Shown here: one piece after another, positions 21,964-35,645 of the stretch | Position numbering within the stretch: position 1 is the first letter of the stretch | How the letters are laid out: each line of letters opens with the position of its first letter | Assembly (NCBI GenBank): GCA_012932865.1 | Contig: SAXG01000052.1 | Location: forward strand, 1 to 64,000 | Source of the DNA: Amylostereum areolatum | Taxonomy: Eukaryota; Basidiomycota; Agaricomycetes; Russulales; Stereaceae | Length of the DNA stretch: 64,000 bases | Direction: 5' to 3' | The notes under the pieces: generated by a model | What the model was told of the DNA's origin: nothing | Database searches by the model: none | The model's input: the letters and a program-made list of their open reading frames with translations, nothing else | Translations under genes and position numbers: made by a program

Positions 21964-24900
21964 ATGGCTACGAGCGCAATCGACGGCTGGAAAGTACAGA
22001 TCGAGAAAGAGCTCGATGTACGATATCGATATCCGTTATTCGTGACCCTCTGTCGCTCATTCCCAACTTTCAAGGTCCTCGGTCCATTTCCCATACAAGC
22101 AAGAGAGCAACACTTTCTCTCTCCCGCTTTCCCTCTCAATCGTAGGTACATTCTCTCTATCAGTAGAATACTAGAAACCGAGTGCGACCGCTGTTTCCAT
22201 CGCCAACTTCGCAGTCTCCCAGCCCTTGGAGTTTTCCAAAACCTGGCCGTCCTCCTTCGCCGATGGAGGCCATATATCTTGGTCCCAGGCGACTGTAGAC
22301 GATTTCGGCCGTATCCAAGTTTCATTTCCACACATACGGTATGCTCTCGCTTCGACCTATCTCACAGACTCCGGTGGACATCCACCCTGACTTATTTCGA
22401 AATACTTTAGTTGGGACGATCTGCGTGCGACCGAAGGATGGGCGGCTCTTCAACACCACTCTGTTATACGGGCAAAACTGACTCTGCATCCCCCACAGAG
22501 CCCTTTGGCGGATGAAGTTGCCTTGTCTCCGAACGTCCTCGTCTCACTCACGCAAGGGTCGTTCTTCACGCTTGCTCCTTCAGAAAACCACCCTGCACGC
22601 CCAAGCACAGTAGCTCAGTGGTATTCCGGGAACATTTATGCTATGGGACCAGCCCCACCTCAAGTTATCCCATTGCCGACGCCTCCGTCCGCGGAAGTAC
22701 CTACGACCTATGACCTCTATATTAGCGGCGACTACGAGGTGTGTTCCCTTCCAGCATCAGCCAACCTCAGGTCATTGAACGGACACACGTCATAGATACG
22801 TCTGTTCGGAGATCCTCGACCCTCGGGAACCGGTGTTCCGATGTTGGATATCACCGTCGCCGCCCACGCAGAACTACCCATCCATGAGGTTGTTCACGAT
22901 TCGTCGCACGATGTTACATGCGACTTTGTTGACGGTTGGAGTGTCGGAGATGCCTTGGGTATTGGCCTACGCAGCGTGTCAGGCTGGTGGACTGTCACTT
23001 CCGCCTCTTTGGACCAAGTCGAATCATCCGTGAGTGTCCCATCCCGTCTATGGACGTACATAAACCTCATCGTCAATACAGGGGATGTCTGTTACTCTTC
23101 TACGTGAAACGAGGCTAGCCCCCGGTCAGACTCGGATCCTGGCTTTGCAAATATCACAATCAAACTCTTTCGTTTCGGAGAACGTCCGTATCCGACTGTC
23201 ATTAGACGAATCGGACATTCAGAAATATGCCGAACTTGTGGTCACAATCCCAATAAAGCAACGCAAATTTTGGGCCAGGGAAGAGTCACCTGCCGTTAAA
23301 GCGTCCTACTTGTACGAAGGCACGATGCCTACGTCCTTCATTGCTATCCCGCCTCTTAATCCTTCTCCTAGTTGACGAGCATCCTATCCCTCCTATCCTT
23401 GCCCTTCGTATGTTGAACCCTTGTTTTCCTTGAAGTTTATTTACTCAGCTACCTAGACGGTGCCGGAGTGGATATCCTGACTCAACCGTTTTGGTCTCAA
23501 GCCATCCCCCGGCAAAGCTTTCGTTGGATAATCATCCCTACTGGTAGGACATCGTGGGTGAGTGGGCCGGTCAAGTGAATATTCATATTGAAGAGAGCGC
23601 TTTCACATAGGGTCTTGATTGGCACGGGCCTAGTGCAATGGATGCTTGGCAATGTGTGGATGCGTTGCAACGCTTCCTCGCAAATCGCGCCGCTTGGTCG
23701 CAGTGGAAGTTTGGTCTAAAGACCAAGGTCATTATTATGGGTCACTCGAACGGAGGACAAGGGACTTGGTATCTCTCTTCTCGCTATCCTGATCGGGTCC
23801 TTGGTGGTAAGTTATCTTGACGCGACTGTCTAACGATATTTGACGTACTTCTCGTATGCCGTTTGCTCGTATAGCTGTCCCTGCAGCGGCTTACATCAAA
23901 GCTCAAGCCTACGTTCCTTTAACTTTGTCGAGGTAAGCGGAGTGCCGAAAGTGCGCTTGCTACGGACCGCTCATCCATCGTGGCGCGCACATCAGGTCCT
24001 CACATTTCATCGACCCGTCACTCAGGGCCGTCCTAGAGTCCTCTTTCACACCGGATGACAATGACTTGTTTTTCTCCAACCTTGTCCACACCCCGATCCT
24101 CGCCATTCATGGGTGAGTCCCCAAGGTCATCGTCCTTGTCTGAAGACCTAACATGGGTATCTTGTGTTAGCGGTGAGGATGAGAACGTCCCTACTTGGCA
24201 CACAGGAGAAGCGGTCTCTGTGCTCAAGACATGGAACCCGGACGCAGACGTGAAGTGGGCTCTTAGCTTTTCTACAGCATTTCGATGCACATCACGTCCG
24301 TAAGCAGGTATCGGGAAGACCCCGCGCAACCTCATTGGTATCCATCGGTATTCCATAACGATGAAGTTCAACATTTTCTCGATATGCATACCAAAGACCC
24401 CACCAGCTGCTTTTCCCCGCGGAAATTCACTTTGACTGTGGCGAGCCCCGGAGAAAGTGGTTCATTCCACGGCTGGAGCATCGAGTCCGTGGAAGTACTT
24501 GGCAGGTGCGACTGTTCCCTGTCGAATAGGTGTCTTCTGACTAGACATCCCACGCAGGCTTTCCCGCTTGTCCGTTGAAGTAAAGCCCGATGCTGTCACG
24601 GTGAAAACATCGAATGTGCATGCTTTCAGAATCGCATCCACTGCGTTGTTGGGGCGGGATAGATTGGTGATTGACGGAATTAGCTTTGAGGTTGGCTTGG
24701 GGGACGATTCAGTTTTGGCTCACAAGGCACAGGGTATCTGGAAGGTATAGAGAACCCATTTTCAATCTGTACGCTACTCACGCAAAGGAAAGATCGGCAG
24801 CGAGGAGAGAGAATCCGGAAGAAGGGGAACATATCGTCTTTCTGCCGTCTTACAGTCCTCTGGGACATTGCTGCTCGTGATCCCTGATCAGAATCTCGCA

Positions 24901-25509
24901 CACGCGCTGTCTGTGGCCCTTCGCATTGCGCACAACTTGAACCTTTTCCACAAACTGGATGCCGGAATCATACCCGATTCTGAAGCTGTCCGCATGCATC
25001 GTGAAGGTACACTACCCATAGGAAGCGTCGTCGTTATTGGCTCTGCACAAATGGTGTTTCCTCGCATTTGTCTGGACCAAAGCCCAACTGCATTCAGCAT
25101 CTGTGGGGAGGACGGTTTGCAACTCAAGGGGAAAATTTTAGAACGATCTGAAGGTCCGTCCCTTTGTCCTAATAACGTCGCATATGGTGTTGAGCGAGCC
25201 CCTACAGGCGCCATATTCCTACATCCTCATCCTACATCAGTTTCTTCCAACGTTCTATTCATGTTATCTGAAGAGGCAAGCAGCCTCGAACGCCTGGCGA
25301 AATTATTTCCAACGCGGACTGGAATATCCTTACCTGATTGGATAGTCATCAGTGAAGGTGCAGACAAGATGGGAGCAGCAGGAATACGGGCAGCAGGGTA
25401 AGAAAGCAATTCAGGTGCAACGAACGGAAGACAGCTCATTTTCTACACAATGTACAGGATCTGGAATGAACAGTGGGGCTATAACGATGCGATGTCTTGG
25501 CACAATTAA
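21964..25509 (+). CDS. Large alpha/beta hydrolase of the S9 prolyl oligopeptidase type
   Basis: This is a protein of about 900 residues split by many short introns. N-terminal blocks include VLGPFPIQAREQHFLSPAFP (22076 onward) and WDDLRATEGWAALQHHSVI (22410), followed by beta-rich segments. The catalytic domain begins near 23450 with YLDGAGVDILTQPFWSQ and has the nucleophile elbow VIIMGHSNGGQGTWY (Ser of GHSNGG, about 23750). The putative Asp lies in ILAIHGGEDENVP (24100-24190) and the His in HWYPSVFHNDEVQHFLD (24330-24390). A long C-terminal region ends GIWNEQWGYNDAMSW. Related basidiomycete proteins are annotated as S9 peptidases of unknown substrate. The 21964 ATG is the first usable start. 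A hydrophobic stretch encoded just upstream (21870-21930) looks like a signal peptide, but has no in-frame ATG, so secretion is possible with a missed 5' exon. Confidence 0.8.
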
Positions 25510-25733
25510 CACGATGTACGTAGGTAGAGCGATACAGTGGATATATGGTTGTAAGTACTCGTTGCGAAGTCATGAAAAAAGTTCGTGGAGGGATTGTTGG
25601 TACAATACAGTGTGGTATAAATAAACCCCAAAGAAACAGTAGAAGGAGAACAGTAGATCGAAAAGATAGCACAGCAAGACAGCGTATGAACCAGTTTAGC
25701 TTTCGAATATGGACCTCGCGACCTAAGCCAGGG

Positions 25734-28700
25734 TCAATGAACGATTCGTTTGGTCAAAATACTAATGGTACTCACACTCTCCAACAGCAAAGCAACCTCT
25801 GGGACGGACCTAATGAACTCTTTGCTCCAGAAGTCATACTTCGGGTTACGGAGCAGCTCGATAAATGTCACGAGAGCGCCCCACGGGTGAGGACGATGAA
25901 CGATGAACCTCTCGAGCAGGACCCTCGTCATCACCTCACTAAAGAGCGTATCTTTGACCTCCGTGAATAGATGGAGGAAAAGCGAGCTGAACCAGTGGGT
26001 ATGCGCGTTCGGGTACCGAAGGTGGAGAACCATCGAGTTCAGAAGCAGATATTGGCCTAAGGGGGTTGGTCGTTACCACTGCAGCATGGCAACATGAAAT
26101 TCAGTGAACATACCTTCAGCGTCAAGGTTCATTGCTAGGTATTGAAGAATGACAACGCCCGGGTCCGTGGCGTTGAACAACGATGAACCACTCCTGGCCT
26201 TCGCCTGGGCTACCGACGAGACACCGATGTACATGACGAGGGAGTTGATTGACGATGCGTTGTACGAATCCTGCATACCATCCGAAGTAGCGGCTGGTAG
26301 TCTTAAGCGCTCCTTCAGCGACGAAACGAAGGAAGGAGATCCACGACCGAGGAGATATTGATCCAAGTAGCTTCGGAAATCGCCGTTCTTCAAGCCAGAG
26401 GTGAAGTCAGATAAAATGGGAGGGATAGGGCCCATTTCCGGAATGGCTTCAAACTTCATGTTCCGCAGGTGGGGGTCAGGGAGGATGATATCGGCCGGGA
26501 AAGCGCTGAGGATGATGTTTCGCAGTTGAATGCAACGGGATGGGATCACATCACACAGCGAGAAATAGTACTCGCTGAGAAACTCGGGGAAGTCGTGGAG
26601 GAGAACAAGCAATAGCCTGAGGGAACCGCGGTACAGATCTCTGGAAGAAGGCTGGAGTTCTGCTGACTTGAGGAAGGGGGACAAAAATTTGAACAGTGAA
26701 AGCAGGAGCTTGTGGAACGCCGTCCACCCCTATCGTAAAACGGGAATGAGAATCACTGACAAACAGAAGTAAAAGTAAAACAACACGTACCTCACGATTG
26801 TCCGACATGAGGAGTTTGGGCATGAAGAGTCTATGGGAGATCAAGCTCATCCATGAGAAGGCAAACCCAGGGAAGTAGGTAGGTTGAAGGGAGCTGAACG
26901 TATCACTGAAGGACGACGTATTAATTCGCATCACCGTAAGGAGATCGCAGCAGTTACCTGATGGCGACAAGAAGTTGGAAGTAGGCTGGCCCGAGATGGT
27001 CCTCGATACCATGAAGGTCGTTGATCAGGCTGGAAAAGAACCGGAAAAATGGCTTCTGTTGGAACGTGGAACCCTGCTCTTCATGCATGTTTGCTAGGAC
27101 CAGAACAAAGATGGACAGTATCTTCGTGAGGTAATGAACCTTGGCCTGCTCGTTGTTTACACCGGATGCGTCACCGTGATACTTGATGATGTAGACAATG
27201 AGCCTTGACATAGCATCCAACGCGTGATAGGCGTAGGAGTAATCGCCTGAGGAGATGGCCTTCATGTAACTATTGACGCTCGACTCAGCACACACGCGGA
27301 AGAAGAACGACGAAACGTCATCCATCTTGAGGATGCCTTGTTTCGTCAACTGGGTGATGAAAGGAACGAAGGATTTTTCTGGCGACGGTGAACGCTGGAA
27401 AATGCTGACCCATTGCTGGAACCAGATGAGAAGTTTGTCGCGAAGTTGAGCGGTTTCCGATTTGCCCAAGATACGGCCACTGTGCCCATCGCCTACCGAG
27501 GCTGGCCTGCGAATACCACGCAGGTCCTCTAATAGCCTCTGCGTCCTGCGGTAAAAATTAGCGACCAGAAAAAGTTAAATGCTCATAACAACGAAGCGTA
27601 CTCATCGCTGGCCTTTCCTGATTGTACGATGTGACCGAGGACCTCGATAGTGAAACTGAACTGGCTTTGAGACGCCAGGGGCGGATCGCAGGTTAAGCAC
27701 TCTCGAATCAACCCTGCGGCAAAATTCTGCAAACTAGAGCGCTGGTCACTGAATAAAAACTTTGCCAATTGCTGATCTTGCTGAGCTATGCTGATGAGGC
27801 CACTGCGCAGAAGGGTAACAGTCACCGGCACATTGAGTTTACGCTAGAATGCATGTGAGTAACGATATGGCGCAAGGAAAGGCTTGACTGACTTCATCAT
27901 CGGCATAAATCAACCAAGTGATTGCTTCCTTGGCCACATCTTCAAACGAATGGCAGAGCTGGTCTAACAAAGCGACGTAGGCCTCGCGAATGAGTTGAGA
28001 GGAGGTCTTGTAGAGGAACTGGACAATTTTCTGTGACATAACCAGGGGTGTGCGTTGACGCTCTGTCGATTCGACGGCAAGGTACAATATCTGCCGGAGA
28101 AGATATCTGACTTCATGGTTCTGCGGCAAAGCTCCTAGCGACTGCATTGGGAGCTGGGATAACACTGCCTCCAGATCCTTGACTAGGGCCTATACAATGT
28201 TCAACGACGTGTTGGAACAGAGAAGCCGAAAAGCTTACGTTAAAACGATCCATGGCGTCTTGATGCGTCATACTCGCAGGTACATTGGTGGACTGGTCCA
28301 TAGCTGGAGACGCTGTGTACGCATGCGCCTCGTTTCGTGAGTACGACACTGTAGATGACGGTCGACTTGACCAGTGTCGTTTTGCTTCGACTCCTGTTCG
28401 AAGGTTAGAAATCATACTAAATTTATAACGAAATTTCTGCTGACCGAAGTCCTCGTACACGGCCATTTGATTAGGCTGTACTCCATTTTGTTTCAGTCTG
28501 AGAGGGTCGGGAAGCGAGGTAAAGAAACTAGACGTGAGGGCAGCTGTGTCCCAGAACGGCTGACCACGGCCAATCTACAAGGCGTGGTGAGTGGGCTCCG
28601 GAGAAGTAAACGAAGCAAACTTCGACTTACTTGACGGTGTCTGCGACGAGCTTCATACGCCGACGCGAAGCTCTCGTCAATCTCTGCAACTGCACGGTCC

Positions 28701-31700
28701 ATTGCAGCCTTTTCTATTGCCTGGCACGCCACGTCTATGTTATCTTGAACAATAATAACAACGACCTGATCCGGGACCATTTGCTGGGAAACTGGTCAGA
28801 GACGAGTATGAATAACTGAACCGAAAGTTACCTCCGTAAATCCTTGTTCATTGAGGAATTGGCGTAAGTGGTTGGTTAAATTGCTTCGCAGTGGTTCCTT
28901 GCAAGTGACTAGAGCAAGACTGCCGGCAAGTTTTTGTGCCATGCGATGGGCGGCCTGCTGCAAATTTTGCTCGTTGGGTTCTGAAGCAAAGTCTTTTGCA
29001 ACCAATTCGCGCGTCGAGATCCCGGCGATTGTGACTGATCTTTCAACAACCGGTATGATGATCTAGAGCAATAGATGAGTCGAATGGCGTAGGCTGACGT
29101 AGAAGGAAGGCATACCTCGCGTACAGAGCGATCCACTGCCATTTGTACCGTGCGCTTAAACGTCGCATTGCTGGAAAGAGGGGCAAGCTGGGGATTGATT
29201 GTAACGTGCTGAGCCAATTCAGTCAAAATGGCCTCCATTTGAGCACCGACAGCGCGCTGTGATTCCTGGGTGACAGTGGCGCCTAGAGACAGAAGCTGCG
29301 AATCGGAAGACAGCTGAGCAGACGGATCGTAACCGCCCATAGGGAGAGCGTCGATATCCGCAACGGTCTCAGGCAACGGGGGACCGGCCAACGAGTCTGC
29401 CAAAGGACGATGCCGTAGAATTGCTGTCGCCTCAATGGTATTAAGATCGAGGGAGAAGCTCTTGCAAAGCACCTCGATCTCAAATTTTAAGTTGAGTTTG
29501 AGCTCTGCGAAGTGATATAGTTCGACGAGGAGGCTCATGACTGCCATGAGCCAGGGGTTGGGTGGCTTGAACACCATCGACCGACTAGCCGGTTCCAATG
29601 TCTTGCAAACAAACGGAATGGCCACGACAAGTCGCCCACTGTCGTAACCTTCGACAAGAAGATCCTTGAAAGACAGGTTCTTGAACTTGATGGGTTTGTT
29701 GCGGGCAAGAGTAATACTGCCAAGCCAAGCCCCAAGATTCTTGAGGACAGTCCTCTCGCTACTCGACTGCATGGTTTTCTCCGAGTTTAGTATGGCTGCC
29801 GATTTGATGATGGTTTCCTGTACAATCAACTTGTGAAGCAATGGGCGGTTCAACGCGTCTAGGAAGCGCAGATAGAGCTGGTGATTGTTGGGTTCTGTAC
29901 TGACACGCTGGTCGACCAGGTAATTCGCGAACCACCGAGCATGTTCATCTTGGAAGCTTTGCTGCATGTCGTTTAACTTGGCATCTATATTGATGGGCGC
30001 CAGATTGTTGATGATGAACAATATTTTGTCCGAGATTTCTTCAGAAGGTTCGGTAATTTCTCCGTCAGACGGGTCAGCCTTGATCGATGTGAAGATGAGA
30101 GGTGGTTCAGGAGGCGCAACCGAAGCGCTGCGAGGATCGCGGACTTGGTTGGGGTTCTCTCCAGCGCTGGCTAACGCTCTCTGTAAGGTAACAGCAAGGT
30201 CCGGTCGCGCTTCAAGAAGATGAGGAATGTCCAACAATGCCTGGCAAAGGGGTCGCCATTCGGACAATCTCGGTTCGAACCGCGAGAGTGCTTGGAGGCC
30301 GAACTTGAACAGGTTGGTCTCTGGTGGGCATTTCAGAGCGTCGATGACGTAGCAGATGGCGATACCGAGGGGGATGTAGTCGACCAGTTCAAATTGAATG
30401 ATGGACCCAAACAAGTAGCCCGTCATCGCTAATTCTCGAGCGGGATACCAGGTTTGGAAGAACTTGTACTCGTCGAAGAGGAAATGAAGCATGCATGAGA
30501 AGATTTCGTGATCGCGGGTGCTGGTGGAAGACTTGTGACGTTGCAGCATGGAAATGACCTCGTCGATGGTTATGTGCTCGTCATACATCTGCTTGAAGAT
30601 ACCGTCCACCTCGGCCTCAACCTCTGGGGTGTAGTTCACGACAGCGAACCCCGGTTCTGTGTCAGCTCCAGGCGTAAGGTTCATGAGCCGGGGGTGGATT
30701 TGTAGGCATGCATTGCGCACTTCCAAGCAGTAGTCAACGTCTTTTTCGTGCATGATGCTGGAGCTGTATAGGTGCATTAGAGCTCGACATGATGTCTGCT
30801 TTGGAGAATTCTCCTACCTATTGCGCAAGACGCGAAGGAAAATCGTGATTGTTAAGGGATTCAACGTCATGGTTCGACTATCCACCGCGGGGTCAGAGAT
30901 TCGAGATTGTTTCTCAGCATCCATCTTGGTGTCGAGAAACGCAATGACAGCATGTAGGAAGTCCGCTCCGTGATTCGAGATATTATCGGCCAACCACTTG
31001 TCCAAGTTCAGGTATTCTCTCCGTGACGCCAATGCCGCAACGTCCAACGCAAATCCAAACGGCCGAACGTCTAGAAGAGCGTCTAATATCTGCGAGGTAT
31101 CCTAAGTTAGGAGGGACAACAGAAAGATAATTGACGAGACATGCCTTTAGATCTTGCGCGACATCCAGAATCCGCGTGATATTGAGTGGATTGTCCTCGT
31201 AGAAGCTGCGGAAAGCGTCGGTCAAATACGACGGTTGGATTTGCCATATGCGCATGAAAACCAGCTGATGGTTCGGATGGCCAGCGAGAAACATATTGAG
31301 CAGTTTCTGAGAGTATTCCATGCGTATCTCGTTCCAATTTGACTGCTATATAGATCTCAGCATCAAGACAGATAGGTGATTGGGCAATCGACTCACAGGT
31401 GCTTCGAGAAGTCCCATATGAACAAGTTCAGCACTAATACGCAGAGCCTTGTCCAGCATCTCGCGCACAAAATTCCGGATATCCGCAGACTCTGAATCAG
31501 CAAGGCGGACCAAGACTTCGAACAAGTCTAAAGAGTTCCATGTGTGTCCTTGGACGTTAGCCGCGAGAGCTTTGATCGTCGGACTGGCATTGGTGACATC
31601 ATCCATGGTGACAATCCGTCGACCGGGTAGGGTGACGAAATTAAAGGTGTCAGCAGGCAGAGAGAGAAGCGCATCAAGGAGACGCAATTGGTAAAGGGAG

Positions 31701-32947
31701 TTGGACCAGGTCGACCAGAATCCTGTCACCGCATGCTCGTCTACATCTCTTGGACTGTTGGTGAGGATCGCGATGAGGAGCTTCAAAGTGGCGGTATCGA
31801 CGCCTGAACGGTCAGGTATGTCGAAAGCCCTGATGACGTCCGCCCATTTCAAAGCGACAGGCTATGAGAGCGTGAGTAGCGTTGTGGGAGGAAAGCAGAG
31901 GGGACTCACGAAGCTACTCAGAGCCCTCACGAACACTCCTACGTCAGCCTAACATCGCTCCTTCCGCTGCAAGCCTCGCCAAACTCGACATATATTCGAC
32001 CACCTGAGCATCTCGTGGGGGAGTCGCATCAGATATCCCAAAACGAAAGAGAAGACCACGGAGTGTGTCAACGTCGTTGGTGATATCTGGCCCGAGCTGG
32101 TTAAACGTCTGAACAAGGGTGGTGCCAGGTGGCAAACTGAAAAGCAAGATTAAGATAGGTCAAGTCCAGAAGAGAAGCGCACAACCCACCTCAAGCGCGG
32201 AAATATCTTGTGAAGCATGGGTGCGACGGTCTCCGCACCATACTTTGCCTGGGCGGCAGCAATAAGAGCTTGCCGCTGGGTAGCGTCAAGCACGGGAGTG
32301 TCCAAGGACGGTGCAACCAGTAGATTTGCCAGAAGTCGTGCGACTTGGCTTGGAGATAGATCGGCGTGATCGAAAGATGGGTGCTGGCAGAGAGACAGAA
32401 CAGCGTTCTCAAAGTCGACGCGTATGATCGTCACGGCTTGTTGCATGAGTTCCTTACGCGTCGGCGCAGCCACTATGGACGACGCCAGCACAAGACGCTC
32501 GAGTGGTCGTAACCCAATGCGATCTGCGAAACGGATAAGGTCGAAGTGTCGGAAAAGGTCACCCTCGCCACGATCGAGACCATCCCGGAAACGATCCGCT
32601 AGGAAAGGGTCTCGGGCTAGGCGTTGGGTTTCTTGGATGAGGAGGCGGAACGTTAGAGAGGTGGAGGTGTCGAAGGCAGAAGAGGTCGCGGGAGAGACGA
32701 GTCGCGCCTGAGAATGGACGATGAGGCGTCGGATGAAGTGCAGGTATGTTTCGATTCCGTGTTGTTCGGACAGCTAACACGCGTCAAACACGAGGTGAGC
32801 ACAAATCAAACTCAGAGGAGGGGGAAGTCAACTCACAGAGCGTATTTCTGCTTGATTGCGGTCAAAATTGTCCTCTGTGAGGGTAGACAACAGAAAGACG
32901 ATTTGAGCCTTGACGATGGTATGGATGTTGTTGGGAGGAGTGTCCAT
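25734..32947 (-). CDS. NOT1: CCR4-NOT complex scaffold subunit Not1
   Basis: Not1 (CNOT1) is the central scaffold of the CCR4-NOT deadenylase, which shortens poly(A) tails and represses translation in the cytoplasm. The start at 32947 gives MDTPPNNIHTIVKAQIVFLL and an N-terminal helical repeat region (32800-31100). The largest exon, 30777-29060 and beyond, contains the MIF4G-like CAF1-binding domain (FEYLVDYIPLGIA region, CYVIDALKCPPETNLFKFGL) and the CN9BD/DUF3819 segment (LTELAQHVTINPQLAPLSSN, then FKRTVQMAVDRSVREI). The C-terminal NOT-box binding domain reads LRYPNAHTHWFSSLFLHLF, VLLERFIVHRPHPWGALVTF and FIELLRNPKYDFWSKEFI at 26030-25750. Roughly 2,100 residues, as expected. The very last codons after LLLESV are uncertain, since an intron may be used there. 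It converges on the S9-type hydrolase, 224 bp apart. Confidence 0.95.
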
Positions 32948-33297
32948 GGTTGGAAACCAAGCGACAGCAGAAACAGTCGTCGGACTGCCGCCGTCGCCGC
33001 CAGAGGCAGTTTTTGGGAGGTAAAGAGGAAAGGGTAGTAGCACACTGCCGAGCACGACGTGAGCAGCGTATGGGCCAAGTGCTTGAATGCATCCCAGTGG
33101 CCGCGAGTGGCATTTTCAAACTCCGCTCGGTTCCACAGGTCACATCTAGAACTTAGAAGCCTTCAGTTCCGAGCCTATCCACCTTCCCCGAGAAACTCAG
33201 TCTTCACTGGCATGGATAATCCTTGGTTAGAGGATATGCGTGTGCGTCTGTACAGTGATTTTACACATTTCTGGGATCCCTGGAACACATACAGAGC
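32948..33297. promoter_or_regulatory. NOT1 promoter / amylase 3' flank
   Basis: These 350 bp lie between the NOT1 start codon and the amylase stop codon, both on the minus strand. They must hold the NOT1 core promoter and 5' UTR plus the amylase terminator. No clear TATA box or other gene is seen. Confidence 0.4.
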
Positions 33298-35645
33298 CTA
33301 CGAGAAATATGCTAAGACACCCAAAGACAATGTCAAAAATATGCGCAAGCTCGTATACGTATGTAAGGAGAAGCCCCCGTTTGCAGTCGCTTGGGCAGAC
33401 TGGGGAACGGAGGTGCCACACATTCCAGCCGCATTGAGGAGATCGTTTGAAACGAGAACAACGGGAACACCGCCCTTCTCGTACTGAACCTGCACTGTTC
33501 CGTTGCTACCGATGACATGTTGCCTGCATGTGAAGATACTGGAAGCAGGGTCAGACAAATGTTTATAGTTAGAGCAAGCTACAATCCTTACTCCACAGAG
33601 GAACTGCTGGATGCCCACGGCGTAGCAGCGAATACGCTGACGTTTTGAGGCTACCGTGAAAGGGTCAGCGCAGGTATGGTGATCGCGAAAGGCAACCTTA
33701 CAGGCGATCCGATGTTGGTCACGATGCTGATCACGTCTCCCTTCATGATTACGATGCCGTGTGCGTCAGTCGACAGTACTTGCGCTGGCGCGCTAGCCCA
33801 GTCGGACGTGTTGACGAGATAGTTTCGAAGCTGTTGCACAGGAATAAATTAGAGTTTATGTGCTTTGAGGCATCTTCTGGATAACATACCTGATTGAGAG
33901 TTGCTGTAAAGTTATACGCGGCTGTTTTCTCATATCCAGATGGCCAGAGGGCGGCACGGTTGTACTATACTTTCATGAGCTTCATGACGATAAAAGTACG
34001 TTGAAGATAAGCGTACAGGATCAGCGCTTCCGGTCAGCGATTGTTCTTGACCGTAATACACGACGGGAATGCTTAAATGCGGTTCAACACACTCATCAAT
34101 CCCTGAAAATAACGAAACTTACCCATCGGAGAAGAACGTGAGGACCATTGCATTGCTGTTCAAATAACTGCGGTCAGATGCCCTAGTGAGTGGGTAGTGG
34201 GCCGTATAACTCACTACAAGCTCTGAGGGTCAGTAGAAACGCTGGCCCATCGAGGAATATCCTGATTCTCCAAGAAATTTCCAAGTAGGGTTGGGTCCTG
34301 CACGAACGTCGTCAAAAGGTGCACATCGGTCTCAGAAGGACTACCAATGAACCTTGAATCTACCCTGGATTTGAGAGAGCATATCAGAAACGGCGGACAT
34401 ATTTTGCGGCCCCGGGATAGTAAAGGCATCGACGATTGCGTTCCATAAAGGATAGTTCAAAACTGAATCCATCACGTCTTGGTACGATGCTGCGTCGCTA
34501 CGAGGGAGCCTTTAAGTAGCCATCCAGAAGCAGCACACATAAACTGGATGGAACTCACTCGACGATTTCGCCAAATACTTCACCCATGCAGAACACTTGA
34601 GCACTTTCTCCACAAAAAGATTTCCAAAAGCCAGGGTTTATATGTCTGCCGCAAAGTCAGCAAAATTTCTTCCATCACGAGAACGAGCAGATTACAGACT
34701 TGGCGGCTGTAAACTCCTCGTTAATACGCGGAATGTAGGTGAGAAGAACAGCCTGACTCACCATCAATGCGCAGACCGTCAATACTGAACTCCTCTACTA
34801 GCCATTTGATCCAGCTCCCGTAAGTCTTGATAACTGTAGGGTTCTCCGTGTTTATGTCCGGTAGTGACACTTTCGTATCACCCAACCAACAATCAGTAAT
34901 GGAGGTAGTGTTGGTCCAGTCAATGGGGCAGTACTGATGATATTGGGACTTGACCGTGGCTTAGTACATATGATGGGCGGATGTGGAATATTCAACTTAC
35001 TGGATCTTTAAAGAGGTATTTTGAAAAATCTGGGGTAGCAGACGTAGCCATTACGTTGTTGGCGACAACATCAACCATCAAGTACCTAGACCCTTGTATA
35101 AGCGGCGAGCTGGATGGAAATCGAATTACCCACATATCACGACGGTGAAGTTCTGCGGATAATGCCTTGAGGTCGTCGGAAGTACCAAAACGATCGTTGA
35201 GCTTAGACGCATCGGCAATCCAGTAGCCATGGTAGGCGTCACCGTATGCTGAGCGAGGACCCTCATAATTCTGGGAGACGGGGCTGATCCAAACTGTGGA
35301 GGGAGGGGTCAAGGAGGGAGGAGTCAACAGAGCGCAGGGGGCATAAGACGAACATACGCACTGGCGGTAAATCCGGCGTCCTGGATATAATCGAGGTTCT
35401 CGCGGATGGTATTCCAGGTGCCGCCGCACCACGTCTGAGCCTCTGGGTTGCACTGATTGCGATCGGCACCGGCGGGCAAGGCGAATCGGTCGGTAATGAT
35501 CCTACAGAAACATAAGGGTGAGATAGAAACGGCGACAAGGAAAGAGAGCTTACTGGTATATAGACCTTCCTCTCCACTGATCGGCGGTTGCGGCGGCAGC
35601 CAGACTGACGAGGGAGAAGTGTTGAAAAAGAGCGGAAGGGTGCAT
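33298..35645 (-). CDS. Secreted GH13 alpha-amylase with GPI-type C-terminus
   Basis: The enzyme cleaves alpha-1,4-glucan. The ATG at 35645 gives a signal peptide (MHPSALFQHFSLVSLAAAAT, cleavage around TA-DQW), then DQWRGRSIYQ and IITDRFALP. Catalytic regions: region I MVDVVANNV (~35075), region II SIDGLRIDG (~34765), the acid Glu in FCMGEVFGE (~34590) and region IV FLENQDIPRW (~34260). The Cys pairs (CNPEAQTWCGG, CPIDW, CWLGD) match fungal Taka-type amylases. Many introns must be removed, the last near 33590-33540, to reach IFTCRQHVIGSNGTVQVQYE and CGTSVPQSAQ. The protein then ends with a Ser/Asn/Gly linker and a hydrophobic tail, LRIFLTLSLGVLAYFS. That tail suggests GPI anchoring, as in Aspergillus AgtA and S. 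pombe Aah/Mde5 proteins, so it may act at the cell wall. Confidence 0.92.

Noticed and set aside
28909..30223. Plus-strand frames opposite NOT1
   Set aside because: They are antisense shadows of a well-conserved exon of the CCR4-NOT scaffold.
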